NCBI RefSeq assembly: GCF_905404315.1
Contig: NC_066296.1
Location: forward strand, 5,146,001-5,210,000
Source of the DNA: Leptidea sinapis
Lineage: Eukaryota > Arthropoda > Insecta > Lepidoptera > Pieridae
Length of the DNA: 64,000 nt
Reading direction: 5' to 3'
Part shown: positions 37,501-41,734 of the stretch, piece after piece
Layout of the letters: every line of letters starts with the position of its first letter
Numbering within the stretch: position 1 is the first letter of the stretch
Made by a program: the position numbers and the translations under genes
Notes under the pieces: generated by a model
The model's database searches: none
Told to the model about the DNA's origin: nothing
What the model saw: only the letters and a program-made list of their open reading frames with translations

Positions 37501-39535
37501 CCACATCTTTACGCAACGCCAAAGACTAAACCAAATATATAGAGGGGATACGACAAAGGCAGACTTTGAACAAACAAACTTATACCTTCTTTGGGCTAAA
37601 CTGAACCTTTCCGGTCGAATTTCGTGATTATACAGAGCAAATTCTCGATTTCTCTTTCTCTAACCGACTTCACAAAGGAGGAGGTTATCAATTCGATCGG
37701 CATTTTTTATGTATGTACACCGATTACTCTGAGATTTATAATCCGATTTACGTAATTCTTATTTTGTTCAATGCGAAATAGATGCCATTTGATGCACTGA
37801 CTTCAACGCTATCAATATGTAGCACATACAAATGAAAGTATTTTATTAATATTAAAGGTAAAGGTAATAAGAGTTGTATTAAATTAAATATTTAGTTATT
37901 TGAAACTTTTCAGTTTTTGAAGTCGGTTTTTTTAAACGTAGTTTTATTTTTATTCTATCCCTAGAGATGTTGGTACAGCTGTCATATGCATATTAATGAA
38001 TGCCATTGCTTTGCATTATTAACAAGAAGAAACAGTAAACGTCAATTGTTGATTTTATATGTATGACGCGGACGCTCAAATTATTTTGAAGGACTTTCAT
38101 TCCTTTTTAGCTTTTTTTATGACAAAAAGGGATGAGACGAGCAGGAAGCGTATGGTAATTGATACGCCCTGCCCATTGCCGTTCAGGATTCTTGAAAATT
38201 GAGAGCGGCACTACAATTGCGTTCGTCTGCTTGAGACGTAATTTGTTAAGTCTCGTTTGTCAAGTAATTTCACTAGCTAAGGCGCCCTTCAGACCGAAAC
38301 ACAATAATGCTTACACATTACTGCTTCACGGAAGAAATAGGCGCCGTCGTGGTACCCATAATCTAGCCGGCATCCTGTGCAAAGGAGCCACTGGTAACTT
38401 TATAGCGTGACGTCTCGGAGCAGGCTAAGCGCTAAACGGCGCGATTGGCGCCCGGCGGAGCGGATGCATTCACGTTGAGGTGCTATGGCGTGGCGTATCT
38501 ATGAGCTTTGCTCCACGATTTTTCCTCTCGGATGGCGCGTTAGCGCGTTTTTCTTGTCTTCTATCTGTGTAGAGCATTTGCGTTTTCACGTGGCGGGACC
38601 GTTACGGGAACATGGTTAAAATATTACGTCTATCCATTTGGATACAATCCCGTTGTCTTTGAGTTAGATAGATAGTGGGGTCAAGAAAAAAACAAAGAAT
38701 ATGTTATAGTACAAGTGCAGAAGTTTCACTCCGCAAAATTAGTTATAGAAATAAGGACTAAGGAATAAGGTGTAATTCAGATCGCACAGCGCTATTAACC
38801 TTCATTTTTATTCAACTAGAAGTTGTCTCTTTCTATCGCGTGATTCTCACCTCTTCTGGTGACATTAGGGTTGTCTTTTTTACCTAAAACTGTACCTACC
38901 AAGAATAGGAAAACTTATGAAAATAGCTTAGTATTCTATAATATAAATAGGTACGTAATCGTAATTTTTAAATTAATATTCTTACGTTGTCAAACCTACA
39001 TTAGTTGCAGATATTATGCGTTGGAAGAGCACGACATAGTGAAACCTAGTTACAATAGGAAATAATAGCTATCATGAATGGTAATTTCTATAAAATAATA
39101 ATCAACTGAAATTAAATAGTTTCAGCGAAGACAAAATCTTAAGAAAGAAAGCTTAAAAAAATAATTTTAGATCGCTGGATTACTCCATTTTTAAATGATC
39201 GGTCAGACCGGTGAAGTAGGTGACGAACGAAATTCGAGCGTGCGTCACTGTTCGCTCATGAGTCCTTACTGGATAGCCTCTCTGTAGAGGCCGCCGCATG
39301 TAGTTACGATTTCGATACCTACACGGGGAATGAGACAGGCTAGCCGAAGTCTCGTATTAACTCACCTGTAAGCGATAGCTGCCGCCGTGAAGACGTACTG
39401 ACCATTGTGTATGGCAGCGCACACGATGGCCGGCATTATCCAGATATATTTGCGGCACTGGTATTTTCCAAACTGGCCCACATCCCGCAGTATCTTATCC
39501 AGGTTCAGTAATGTCTTAGTATTTCGCTTAGGCAT
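7395..39535 (-). CDS. SLC22-family organic cation transporter-like gene (whole coding span)
   Basis: This is a spliced minus-strand gene for a 12-helix major facilitator protein of the organic cation/anion transporter (SLC22) family, expected in the plasma membrane. Coding exons in transcript order: 1a 39366-39535 or 1b 35350-35510; 2 17802-18003; 3 16346-16446; 4 13507-13661; 5 12078-12716; 6a 10991-11172 or 6b 9548-9720; 7 7395-7574. All junctions are GT-AG and phases agree, giving 542 residues (1a+6a), 539 (1b+6a or 1a+6b) or 536 (1b+6b), the usual family length. Family marks in order: a cysteine-rich extracellular loop after helix 1, the MFS motif SD-S-FGRR across the exon 3/4 junction, EESVRWLLSKGRK before the central cytoplasmic loop, LDRFGRK after it, and Y-x-x-E-L-x-P-T-x-x-R in exon 6. 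The substrate and exact paralogue cannot be told. The first intron (17 or 21 kb) is full of transposons. Confidence 0.92.
7653..7810 (+). mobile_element. Penelope-type element tail with hammerhead-like core
   Basis: The block GAAAACGAGAGCTGGAAAGG...GGAAACGTCGGGTTAA followed by AATAATAATAAAAATGTAA is shared with 15510-15640. Both look like the terminal region of a Penelope-like element, many of which carry minimal hammerhead ribozymes. No coding sequence is left. Confidence 0.45.
7815..8036 (+). repeat. SINE-like repeat, copy 2
   Basis: It contains AAGGGACGAGACAATCAGAA, CCACTCAGGATTCTTGAAA, CTTGAGGCATAAGATGTTAA and TACTGTTTCACGGTAGAAA, in the same order as the other copies. It has an internal A-rich insertion near 7950. 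Confidence 0.75.
8480..8872 (+). mobile_element. LINE tail, longer copy 3
   Basis: This copy extends further 5' than those at 6.4 and 7.0 kb: it includes CACTGTTCAGGCATTATC, GGACAGCCTGGGACTAG and ATAGAAATGACTGTACAAT before the common 3' end. The same long form is found inverted at 29098-29480. No open frame remains. Confidence 0.75.
9340..9500 (+). mobile_element. RTE-like LINE 3' terminus with (GAT)n tail, copy 2
   Basis: A truncated 3' end containing CCGACGATTTGGTCAAGAT and CCAGCAGTGGACGTCTTCCG, ending in TGATGATGATGATGAT. It lies only about 48 bp past the 5' splice site of transporter exon 6b, in the next intron and in the opposite orientation to the gene. Confidence 0.7.
9548..9720 (-). 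CDS. SLC22-like transporter, alternative penultimate exon 6b
   Basis: 173 nt, entering in phase 1 and leaving in phase 0, so it can replace exon 6a exactly. It encodes 58 codons including GKAMIAMSFASVYIYTIELF, PTKARHS and MTPLL, the Y-x-x-E-L-x-P-T-x-x-R region at helices 10-11. By my count 31 of 58 positions are identical to exon 6a, which has three more codons. The acceptor is GTTTTATAG. The donor is CTG/GTTGGG, a weak match to consensus compared with 6a (CTG/GTAAGT). Confidence 0.85.
10640..10720 (+). mobile_element. LINE reverse transcriptase crumb
   Basis: The plus strand reads HTSDPNNYRPASMPIEF, which matches the start of RT palm/fingers block 1 in non-LTR elements (normally D-P-x-N-Y-R-P-I-S-L-L-P). 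Only this short piece is recognisable. It lies in the intron between exons 6a and 6b. Confidence 0.5.
10991..11172 (-). CDS. SLC22-like transporter, alternative penultimate exon 6a
   Basis: 182 nt, phase 1 in and phase 0 out. It encodes a segment with GKLCISMAFSSIYIYTSELY, PTSVRHS and QTPLL, homologous to exon 6b. The acceptor is CTATTTCAG and the donor GTAAGT is strong. A seven-unit tandem repeat lies about 24 bp upstream of the acceptor (plus-strand 11196-11293). Confidence 0.93.
11196..11293. repeat. 14-15-bp tandem repeat beside the exon 6a acceptor
   Basis: Seven units of ACTTGTACTACAA(T/C/AT) in plus orientation. On the transcribed strand it reads TTGTAGTACAAGT repeats and sits just upstream of exon 6a, where branch point and splice-regulatory sequences would lie. 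Confidence 0.9.
11380..11600 (+). mobile_element. LINE 3' UTR fragment with (AAAT)n tail
   Basis: An AT-rich stretch ending in AATAAATAAATAAAT, the same kind of tail that closes the LINE at 53240-54951. There is no coding sequence. Confidence 0.4.
11553..11749 (+). repeat. Local direct duplication, period about 110 bp
   Basis: AACTGTAAGTTTACAAGTTT through GCAGCTATTGTTTACAAAG to TATCATATCACGTT occurs at about 11553-11633 and again at 11663-11749, separated by a (TA)n run. The two copies differ mainly by a few bases in the AAT tail. The duplicated unit contains both LINE tail and flanking DNA, so it arose after the LINE insertion. Confidence 0.9.
12078..12716 (-). CDS. SLC22-like transporter, exon 5 (central part)
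   Basis: 639 nt, phase 1 on both sides. It encodes 213 residues from LEMVGINRRVLGGNIIS to FGLPFIPS. It contains the signature EESVRWLLSKGRKAEA, a charged central cytoplasmic loop (KKKLSPETIRQLTDETVQVE), helices around SFWWITVTFIYYGLSINSVS, and the MFS motif LDRFGRKGS. The acceptor is TTATTTCAG and the donor GTAGGT. Confidence 0.95.
13092..13262. repeat. Small inverted-repeat (MITE-like) sequence
   Basis: Outer arms 13092-13113 and 13241-13262 share GCGCAAAGTTCGA in opposite orientation, with an outer TATTA on each. The centre holds three imperfect copies of a 20-bp unit containing GGGAATGTAGCTGA. No target duplication is evident. It lies in the intron between exons 4 and 5. Confidence 0.5.
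13507..13661 (-). CDS. SLC22-like transporter, exon 4
   Basis: 155 nt. The first base completes a Ser codon, followed by FGRRVAFILTAVAPAVVGLA, then helix 4 (YIMYIILETLEAIVGSG) and VYSSGFIL. It holds the second half of the MFS loop 2-3 motif. The usual D-R/K-FGRR has Ser at the junction (AG/C). The donor is GTAACT. Confidence 0.93.
13960..14830 (+). mobile_element. Decayed LINE: ORF1 C-terminus and endonuclease remnant
   Basis: The frame 13971-14204 includes TIDFRIGGDKKSIYVVDYLT, then TSLTYKYVWLKNERVF, resembling the FP-like C-terminal domain found in many lepidopteran LINE ORF1 proteins. About 500 bp on, LVVGDFNMGNLTW (14670-14702) matches the GDFN motif of the AP-type endonuclease in ORF2. 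Everything between is full of stops. It ends where the repeat at 14836 begins. Confidence 0.6.
14836..15335 (-). repeat. Dispersed ~480-bp repeat, copy A (inverted relative to 41216-41694)
   Basis: This block is the reverse complement of 41216-41694 over nearly its full length. Landmarks are GTGACGTTTTCAGAAGACTG, CAACATGGTAAAAAATTGCA and CCAATCTCCAGATGGCGCCA. The copies differ by scattered substitutions and small indels. No coding capacity or clear terminal repeats, so the element class is unknown. Confidence 0.8.
15510..15640 (+). mobile_element. Penelope-type element tail, second copy
   Basis: CCCTGAAAACGAGACCTGG...AAAGGTCTTGAAACG and AATAATAATAATAATGTAA match the tail at 7653-7810. The hammerhead-like core is present, but the cleavage triplet reads GTG, not GTC. 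Confidence 0.45.
15885..15970 (+). mobile_element. LINE reverse transcriptase crumb
   Basis: The plus strand reads YTNYSKAFDKANHRFLVAKL, the conserved RT block normally D-x-S-K-A-F-D-x-V-x-H. It is followed by a stop codon within a few residues. It lies in the intron between exons 3 and 4. Confidence 0.6.
16054..16173. repeat. Foldback element, arms about 45 bp
   Basis: The left arm 16054-16099 and right arm 16127-16173 are near-complementary over TTTTCCC, CTCGAT(G/A)AAAAGCTGTC and AGTCCCTGGTACGA, with a spacer of about 27 bp. It would form a long hairpin in the pre-mRNA, 173 bp past the exon 3 donor. A second small inverted repeat (TAGGACATTGC / GCAATGTCCTA) lies at 16199-16245. Confidence 0.8.
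16346..16446 (-). CDS. SLC22-like transporter, exon 3
   Basis: 101 nt encoding FDLACEEWKRTLVGTLHSVG and then IFFALPLTAYISD, i.e. the end of the extracellular loop and helix 2, with the first half of the SDxFGRR motif. The acceptor is TGTTCCAG and the donor GTATGT. Phase 0 in, phase 2 out. Confidence 0.94.
16805..17345 (+). mobile_element. LINE ORF2 C-terminal fragment
   Basis: Plus-strand frames give KKGMLKWFG-like text (here EKGMLKWFGNVKRMSEERLK), then QIYKANVCGQV. This is a common C-terminal region of lepidopteran LINE ORF2 proteins, with frameshifts and stops. It lies between exons 2 and 3. Confidence 0.6.
17495..17775 (-). repeat. SINE-like repeat, copy 3 (inverted)
   Basis: The reverse complement of the family at 38110-38410, with GGCGCCTATTTCTGCCGTGA, ACTTAACATCTTATG and GCTCGTTTCGTCCCTTA in order. 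It ends about 25 bp from the donor side of transporter exon 2. Confidence 0.8.
17802..18003 (-). CDS. SLC22-like transporter, exon 2 (extracellular loop)
   Basis: 202 nt, phase 2 in, phase 0 out. It encodes the large loop between helices 1 and 2: CKVPECESSPPQFETDVWG, then GQCERYVPISSTCSADSF and KKRCTSWVYQNEDTIVAT. The conserved cysteines fit the disulfide-bonded loop of SLC22 proteins. Both alternative first exons join here in the same phase. Confidence 0.95.
18444..19667 (+). mobile_element. Nested LINE derivative that keeps ORF1 but lacks ORF2
   Basis: It has an AT-rich 5' leader (18489-18945), an ORF1-like frame (18947-19629) and then, directly, a LINE 3' tail: TGCAAATAAAGACTTTGACT followed by TTGAAAAAAAA. 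No endonuclease or RT sequence lies between. It interrupts the minus-strand LINE at 18062-20010. A target duplication is at most a few bases (ATAA) and is not convincing. Confidence 0.6.
18947..19629 (+). pseudogene. LINE ORF1-like reading frame with one frameshift
   Basis: The first frame (18947-19135) reads MMNEFVTIRKK, then SRSLPDLSKGNSYEF. Near 19110 the reading shifts by one base, and the second frame continues with a coiled-coil-like segment (SAHGEIESLLLEISTLKKLS) and ends in NGEILIIGGKQCLRL. That last part looks like the start of an SGNH-type ORF1 domain seen in lepidopteran LINEs, cut off after about 35 residues. A short ORF1 product would not be complete. Confidence 0.55.
20080..20870 (-). 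mobile_element. LINE fragment (inter-domain and RT start)
   Basis: The minus strand gives VDVDEYNNKFVEVVQTAGSK around 20650-20730 and, downstream on that strand, SLYEISMALNQHKNNKVL with DDGVKAKLLRACDP (20150-20260), the fingers region of a non-LTR RT. There are many stops. The next 200 bp (20880-21069) is open on the same strand but I do not recognise it. Confidence 0.5.
21070..22080. other. No gene seen; two strong hairpins
   Basis: The GC content of 21070-21600 is raised, which suggests old transposon sequence, but I cannot assign it. Two perfect inverted repeats lie here: CCAATAATCTA / TAGATTATTGG at 21181-21212 (10-nt loop) and AAAACTCTGCCTA / TAGGCAGAGTTTT at 21892-21926 (9-nt loop). 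Confidence 0.5.
22085..22600. repeat. Dispersed repeat shared with 37235-37330 and 61105-61160
   Basis: TTTCACTCTCATAATTTTTT and CATAACGCGCCTAAAGAAG appear inverted at 37240-37310. GGGCTTGAACCCTTTGCCTG recurs near 61115. A (TG)n run lies at 22213-22229. No coding capacity. Confidence 0.55.
23053..23394 (-). mobile_element. Non-autonomous Helitron, copy 1
   Basis: On the minus strand it starts TCTAATATATAAAATTCTC and ends TGGGTCAGCTAG, the 5'-TC...CTAG-3' ends of Helitrons, inserted between A and T. It shares GATTCTCAGACCTACCCAAT and AAAATCGCGATACAAAAG with 42756-43040, 44311-44569 and 46517-46789. No protein coding. Confidence 0.75.
23555..23880 (-). mobile_element. R1/I-like LINE ORF2 C-terminus
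   Basis: The minus frame reads DRRQLRALTEFLSDLCKLNG, then HLARMGLSELNLCRFCCEAV ending ETP. This is the CCHC-like C-terminal segment after the RT in R1/I-type LINEs. It is 5'-truncated and frameshifted near its end. Confidence 0.65.
24196..24390 (-). mobile_element. Helitron-like fragment
   Basis: It ends (minus strand) in CTGTCGGGGCAGCTAG, a common lepidopteran Helitron 3' end, and contains ATCTTGGGAACTATTAGG. Its 5' end is unclear and merges into a (TA)n palindrome at about 24396-24425. Confidence 0.5.
24503..24850 (+). mobile_element. Non-autonomous Helitron, second family
   Basis: It starts TCTAATATATATAAATTACG with GTGACACGG and ends GTCTGTCGGGTCAGCTAC, so the final CTAG is changed to CTAC. 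There is no coding sequence. Confidence 0.6.
24918..25270 (+). repeat. Dispersed repeat shared with 40795-41050
   Basis: CTAATTTTGGTCTGAATTAT, GAATAAATATGAAAATG and TAGATTAACTACAGGTGTTA recur in the same order at 40795-41050. It opens with GCTGGACCGATTTGGC, a phrase found near Helitron ends, so it may be a Helitron. Confidence 0.6.
25330..25560 (+). repeat. SINE-like repeat, copy 4 (3' part)
   Basis: It keeps only the right end, CTTCACGGCAGAAATGCCG, GTGGTACCCATAATCAAG and CATCCTGTGCAAAGGAGCC, and closes with AATAAATTCTTATTCTTATT, a tail with a TTCTTA repeat. Confidence 0.65.
26060..26875 (+). mobile_element. LINE ORF2 C-terminus with RNase H domain
   Basis: A frame open from about 26065 to the stop at 26770-26772 encodes an RNase H domain: acidic residues in EAVALLEANL and FTDSLSCLSSI, and the conserved WIPGHSGIAGNETADSCAK at about residues 70-90. 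A cysteine-histidine segment CECGLDDGTVSHIVFSCPKH follows, as in I-type LINEs. About 100 bp of 3' UTR follow, ending near CTAAAAAAATTGC. The element is 5'-truncated (no RT), but this part is uninterrupted, so the insertion is fairly young. Confidence 0.8.
26880..28120. other. AT-rich intronic stretch, no gene seen
   Basis: No open frame over 70 codons and no clear repeat. It is part of the first intron of the transporter. Confidence 0.5.
28123..28824 (+). CDS. Unidentified 234-codon open frame, probably transposon-derived
   Basis: The frame is open from just after a TAA at 28120-28122 to the stop at 28822-28824. There is no ATG until about codon 112 (KPMASTNQ), so either a short protein starts there or the 5' end is missing. 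The composition is rich in Lys, Arg, Glu and Pro and is GC-richer than its surroundings: RPEPTPRPEDVAADEPKP, GKKKSTRIKEKPPLRSEG, then a hydrophobic segment FGMLGTFIKAFQLEHLVPEV and a basic tail GRKDEKRKEKRHGGRK. I recognise no domain. A Gag or ORF1 fragment of a retroelement is the likeliest source. It lies in the first intron, opposite to the transporter. Confidence 0.35.
   Translation, partial: LIENTCTCAEPYKYGHIVDTRGGGPHPASNTSCRVYKEEARNRRASTITRTGSRKPVASPTPPLSQVEEKDEEYETTRSEFFVDTRNNHEELLRPEPTPRPEDVAADEPKPMASTNQALPREAKGKKKSTRIKEKPPLRSEGISDEAFGMLGTFIKAFQLEHLVPEVLKPKILADQLIAPCILPTGLDRPGQAGAPTKKPNEGRKDEKRKEKRHGGRKNPTPMTWTCHSHVQR
29098..29480 (-). mobile_element. LINE tail, longer copy 4 (inverted)
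   Basis: The reverse complement of 8480-8872: AAAGGCATTTATTTTCTC, GAAGCGGCGCAAGAAACTC, CTAGTCCCAGGCTGTCCG and GATAATGCCTGAACAGTG in order. No coding sequence. Confidence 0.75.
30114..30250 (-). mobile_element. Helitron fragment, third family
   Basis: CTAGCTGATGCCTGCGAGTT, TCGTCCGCGTAGATAAAGG and GTTCCCGTTTTCGCTC match the fuller copy at 34302-34682. The 5' half is missing. Confidence 0.6.
30379..31115 (+). mobile_element. Mariner-like transposase relic, internally deleted
   Basis: The first frame gives a helix-turn-helix region (NRIAVIALHTVGMEPNAIFK, MYRYNETSSVCDRNRTGRPR). After frameshifts, KKLFTDEKLCTIKQHSNKSN and YAQSSKAK match the region of the first catalytic Asp. Then about 100 bp on it jumps to NLPQRLKDTVLAANGDHFE-stop at 31115, the usual C-terminus. 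The middle with the other two catalytic Asp residues is deleted. It looks related to the maT/DD37D branch but the clade is a guess. Confidence 0.65.
31640..32110 (-). mobile_element. CR1/Jockey-like LINE ORF2 fragment
   Basis: Minus frames give LHYFALRYDVDSICNFYRIY and HGG, matching the LRRDVA...YRIYHGE segment of the family at 18062-20010, plus RYFCAMGRVPEGTKLVSKQ upstream. There are several stops. Confidence 0.55.
32120..33270. other. No gene recognised
   Basis: A GC-richer block at 32200-32760 (with an 83-codon minus frame at 32492-32743) looks like transposon debris but has no motif I know. About 32975-33005 repeats the start of the tRNA-like composite repeat (TTATGAACGATGC). Confidence 0.4.
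33280..33526 (+). repeat. Composite repeat with tRNA-like end, copy 2
   Basis: It matches 6788-7271 without the LINE tail. The tRNA-like end, 33477-33526, keeps GAACGGTTAGCTCAGTTGG and GGGTTCGAGCCCCGC but has lost the whole anticodon arm, so it cannot be a working tRNA. Confidence 0.7.
33600..33750 (+). mobile_element. RTE-like LINE 3' terminus, copy 3
   Basis: CCAACGATCTGGTAAAAATT, GGGGGAGGCCTCTGTCCAG and CAGTGGACGTCTTCCGGCTG, as at 490-788 and 9340-9500, with a degenerate GATGAT tail. Confidence 0.7.
33755..34290. other. Probable old LINE debris, not assigned
   Basis: GC-richer text at 33770-34070 without open frames. Nothing can be named. Confidence 0.3.
34302..34682 (-). mobile_element. 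Non-autonomous Helitron, third family, complete ends
   Basis: On the minus strand it starts TCCCTACTAATATTATAAAT and ends TCACGGGCATCAGCTAG. Internally it has AACGGGAGCGAAAACGGGAA and CCATGGTTCCCGCGGG. The ends fit TC...CTAG inserted between A and T. No coding sequence. Confidence 0.75.
35350..35510 (-). CDS. SLC22-like transporter, alternative first exon 1b
   Basis: The ATG is at 35508-35510. It encodes MSQKEVLNLDSVLLELGQFG, then RYQIRTYCFILVPILFSAIY and QYIFAAADLDYR across the junction with exon 2. Phase 2 donor CG/GTAAGT. It aligns with exon 1a (LNLDxxLxxxGQFGxYQxRxY) and holds helix 1. It is closer to exon 2 than exon 1a, and no good acceptor just upstream suggests a separate promoter. 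Confidence 0.92.
35539..35573 (-). promoter_or_regulatory. Candidate core promoter for exon 1b
   Basis: On the minus strand an initiator-like TCAGTG (A at 35571) is followed 28 bases on by GGTTG, one base off the usual DPE position. It would give a 60-nt 5' UTR. An E-box CACGTG lies upstream at 35665-35670. Suggestive only. Confidence 0.3.
35700..37230. other. AT-rich stretch, no gene seen
   Basis: No domain-bearing frame. A crumb GCAGCAAACGTTGTCTTGCC at about 36129 resembles a Helitron end. The rest is unassigned. Confidence 0.45.
37235..37365. repeat. Repeat fragments: part of the 22.1-kb family and a LINE tail end
   Basis: 37235-37320 is the reverse complement of part of 22085-22600. After a T run, TTTGCCTTTTATGCCTTTTA at 37340-37360 is the last few bases of the LINE tail family. 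Confidence 0.6.
38110..38410 (+). repeat. SINE-like repeat, copy 5 (nearly full length)
   Basis: It runs from AAGGGATGAGACGAGCAGGA through GCGGCACTACAATTGCG and CCTTCAGACCGAAACACAAT to GGCATCCTGTGCAAAGGAGC, the best-preserved copy together with 63505-63790. About 300 bp, no open frame. Confidence 0.8.
38420..39360. other. No gene seen between SINE and exon 1a
   Basis: A GC-rich patch (38400-38660, with GCGCCCGGCGGAGCG) is followed by AT-rich sequence. No promoter or coding motif was found. It lies in the intron between 1a and 1b. Confidence 0.4.
39366..39535 (-). CDS. SLC22-like transporter, alternative first exon 1a
   Basis: The ATG is at 39533-39535. It encodes MPKRNTKTLLNLDKILRDVG, then QFGKYQCRKYIWIMPAIVCA and NGQYVFTAAAIAYR across the junction. 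Donor AG/GTGAGT, phase 2, joining exon 2 like exon 1b. It gives the amino terminus and helix 1. It is the farthest 5' coding exon I can find. Confidence 0.92.
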
Positions 39536-39798
39536 CACAACATATTAATAGTCATCAACTTATTAATCAAAAATATCTCAGTAACATAACTGCTTCAAAC
39601 AGAAGATATAAACAATTTATACATTATTATTTATTTTATTTTTAGGTAGGTGTATGCTTCAAACTATATATTGTCATCTTTTGTCAAAACGTCTCTCACA
39701 AAGAGAATGTAAACACTACATTCAGTCTATCCTGTAGCAACGTATCTCAACAAAAAAATGGATAGTGACAATGTGATTATTTGAATGACTGTTATAAT

Positions 39799-40335
39799 TA
39801 GAGACCGGATTATATGCAAATGCATACTGCATATGCTTTTGCATATTTAGTACCTTTTCGGCGGTAGTTGCATATTTTAGATAAAAAAATAATTATGCAT
39901 ATACGCTCGATCTCGCTCATCGTTCGATACTTTTCATAGTAAGCCCAAACATTGCACCCAAATTTAAATCCTGCACAGTAACCTCAGTAGACGGAGAACG
40001 CTCCTTTTCCGCTTACAAAAATTTACTAAGGGATCGTAGACACAAATTGTCTACAGAACATTTAGAACAGTACTTAGATGTACATATTTTTAAAAGTAAA
40101 TCTTTAATTTCATTGTTACCTATGTAGGTATATCTTGTAATAGTTTTTTCACAAATACGAATGTCGGTACAAGCCTTTATAAAATAAAATAAAAATATCA
40201 AAAAAAAATGACTTTTTATTTTTTCCTGTTTAATTGTATGCATATTTTGGCCCTTTTTTATGGATTTGCGTGCATATTTTAGCTATTTTACTTGCATATT
40301 TTGGGCATTTTTTGTAGCTTAAAATCTGGTCTCTA
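39799..40335 (+). mobile_element. Non-autonomous hAT-type DNA transposon
   Basis: 537 bp flanked by a perfect 8-bp target duplication GTTATAAT (39791-39798 and 40336-40343). The ends are inverted: TAGAGACCGGATT on the left and, read inward from the right, TAGAGACCAGATT. Several TGCATATTTT repeats lie just inside both ends, as hAT subterminal binding sites do. About 39950-40125 keeps a transposase remnant with TSVDGERSFSAYKNLLRDRR and STEHLEQYLDVH, the hAT C-terminal dimerization region. The rest of the transposase is deleted. Confidence 0.85.
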
Positions 40336-40794
40336 GTTATAATCATAGACCTAGTCTAGCGCTGAACGTAACGTGGAGGGGATATCTGCGCATGGGTTCT
40401 GTCGCGTACTCTATATATACTATAATATTAATGACATTATTTTAATGTAATGACAAATCTAGCGCAGAGAGCGAAACGTGGAGAATTTTTCAAAAATATT
40501 TAATGTTAAAGTGTTAAATACTTCTGTACAAAGTTAATTATAACGTGACAATGTAGTCAAAAAATAGAATATGTGTGTTTGTGTGTGCGTGAGTGCGTGA
40601 GTGTATGTATTCAACAGACCAACTCAAACTTAAAAATAAACGACAAAAAATAACGGCAAATAACAATACAATTCAGAACGTGATTGTACAGTGAAAGTGT
40701 CCGAGGTGCCGTATCGGTACGAGGGATTGAATACGATTGGCGAAGTGGTGAGCCAATCGGCACTACGCAAGCTCGCCCTTCATCCCTCTAGCCC

Positions 40795-41050
40795 CCCGCT
40801 AATTTTGGTCTTGAATTATTTTTTGAAGACCAGAGAAGGTTTAAAAAGTGAATAAATATGAAAATGCTCGGAGTATAATAAAAACAACCCCCGTCGTTCA
40901 GAAATCAAATTGAAAGAATAGTTTTCAAATGACTAATTAGAATTTTTCTTACTTTCTCAGTAGGTAAAAAATAAACTTAAACTTGATTTCAGCAAACTAT
41001 AGTTGGTAGATTAACTACACTTGTTAACTATCTATCAGATCATTTTTATA
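40795..41050 (+). repeat. Dispersed repeat, second copy of 24918-25270
   Basis: CTAATTTTGGTCTTGAATTA, GAATAAATATGAAAATGCTC and GTAGATTAACTACACTTGTT match in order. Confidence 0.6.
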
Positions 41051-41215
41051 TCGATTGATTAAATCTAAGTTTCGTCACAAATTGAATTTCTCAACCAAAA
41101 TTTTTGACATTTGACAACCAATATGTTGATCCATCTTCTATGTATTGACATATTTAGACGATACCTTAGACAAAGAAAGCATCCTTCTATCTTTGTGAGT
41201 GTAGATCAAAGAGTA

Positions 41216-41694
41216 TAATAATATATAGGGAAAAGAGAGCACTTTCAACGCGTTATGAGCTGTCTATTTGAACACTAGCGCCATCTGGAGATTGGCCCCG
41301 AAAATAACTATAGATAGGGTCGAAATTATAAAATCCATTTTTAATGTTGTGACGCAATTGAATAACTAACTCTACTTTTTAATGTAGGTATTGCAATTTT
41401 TTACCATGTTGAAATTGCGCGTAGAGTAGTTATTTAATTTTGCTACAACATAGAACATAAAGGATAGATTTAGTAGTGTAAATATGCAAAATGGAACACG
41501 AGAGCTACATACATGCGCAAACGCTAGAAGTAGCCGCCATTTTATGACCAGTGGGCAGTGACACAAATAAAGAAAAGTTGAAGGGTTTCAAAGCGAGTGA
41601 CAGCTGACGAAGCTTTCATTTTCGGGCCAACTAACAGATGGCACTACAGTCTTCTGAAAACGTCACTTTAAGGCGTCCGTCCCACCCTTGGTGT
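41216..41694 (+). repeat. Dispersed ~480-bp repeat, copy B
   Basis: The inverted partner of 14836-15335, from AGAGTATAATAATATATAGG through CGCCATCTGGAGATTGGCCC to GTCACTTTAAGGCGTCCGTC. It lies upstream of exon 1a, so the pair brackets most of the transporter gene. Confidence 0.8.
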
Positions 41695-41734
41695 AGATTG
41701 TGCTCTGTATGAAAGTAGTGTTTAAATTCTCTTT

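Noticed and set aside
9548..39535. Two complete tandem transporter genes
   Set aside because: Only exons 1 and 6 are duplicated; exons 2 to 5 and 7 occur once, so one gene with alternative exons fits better.
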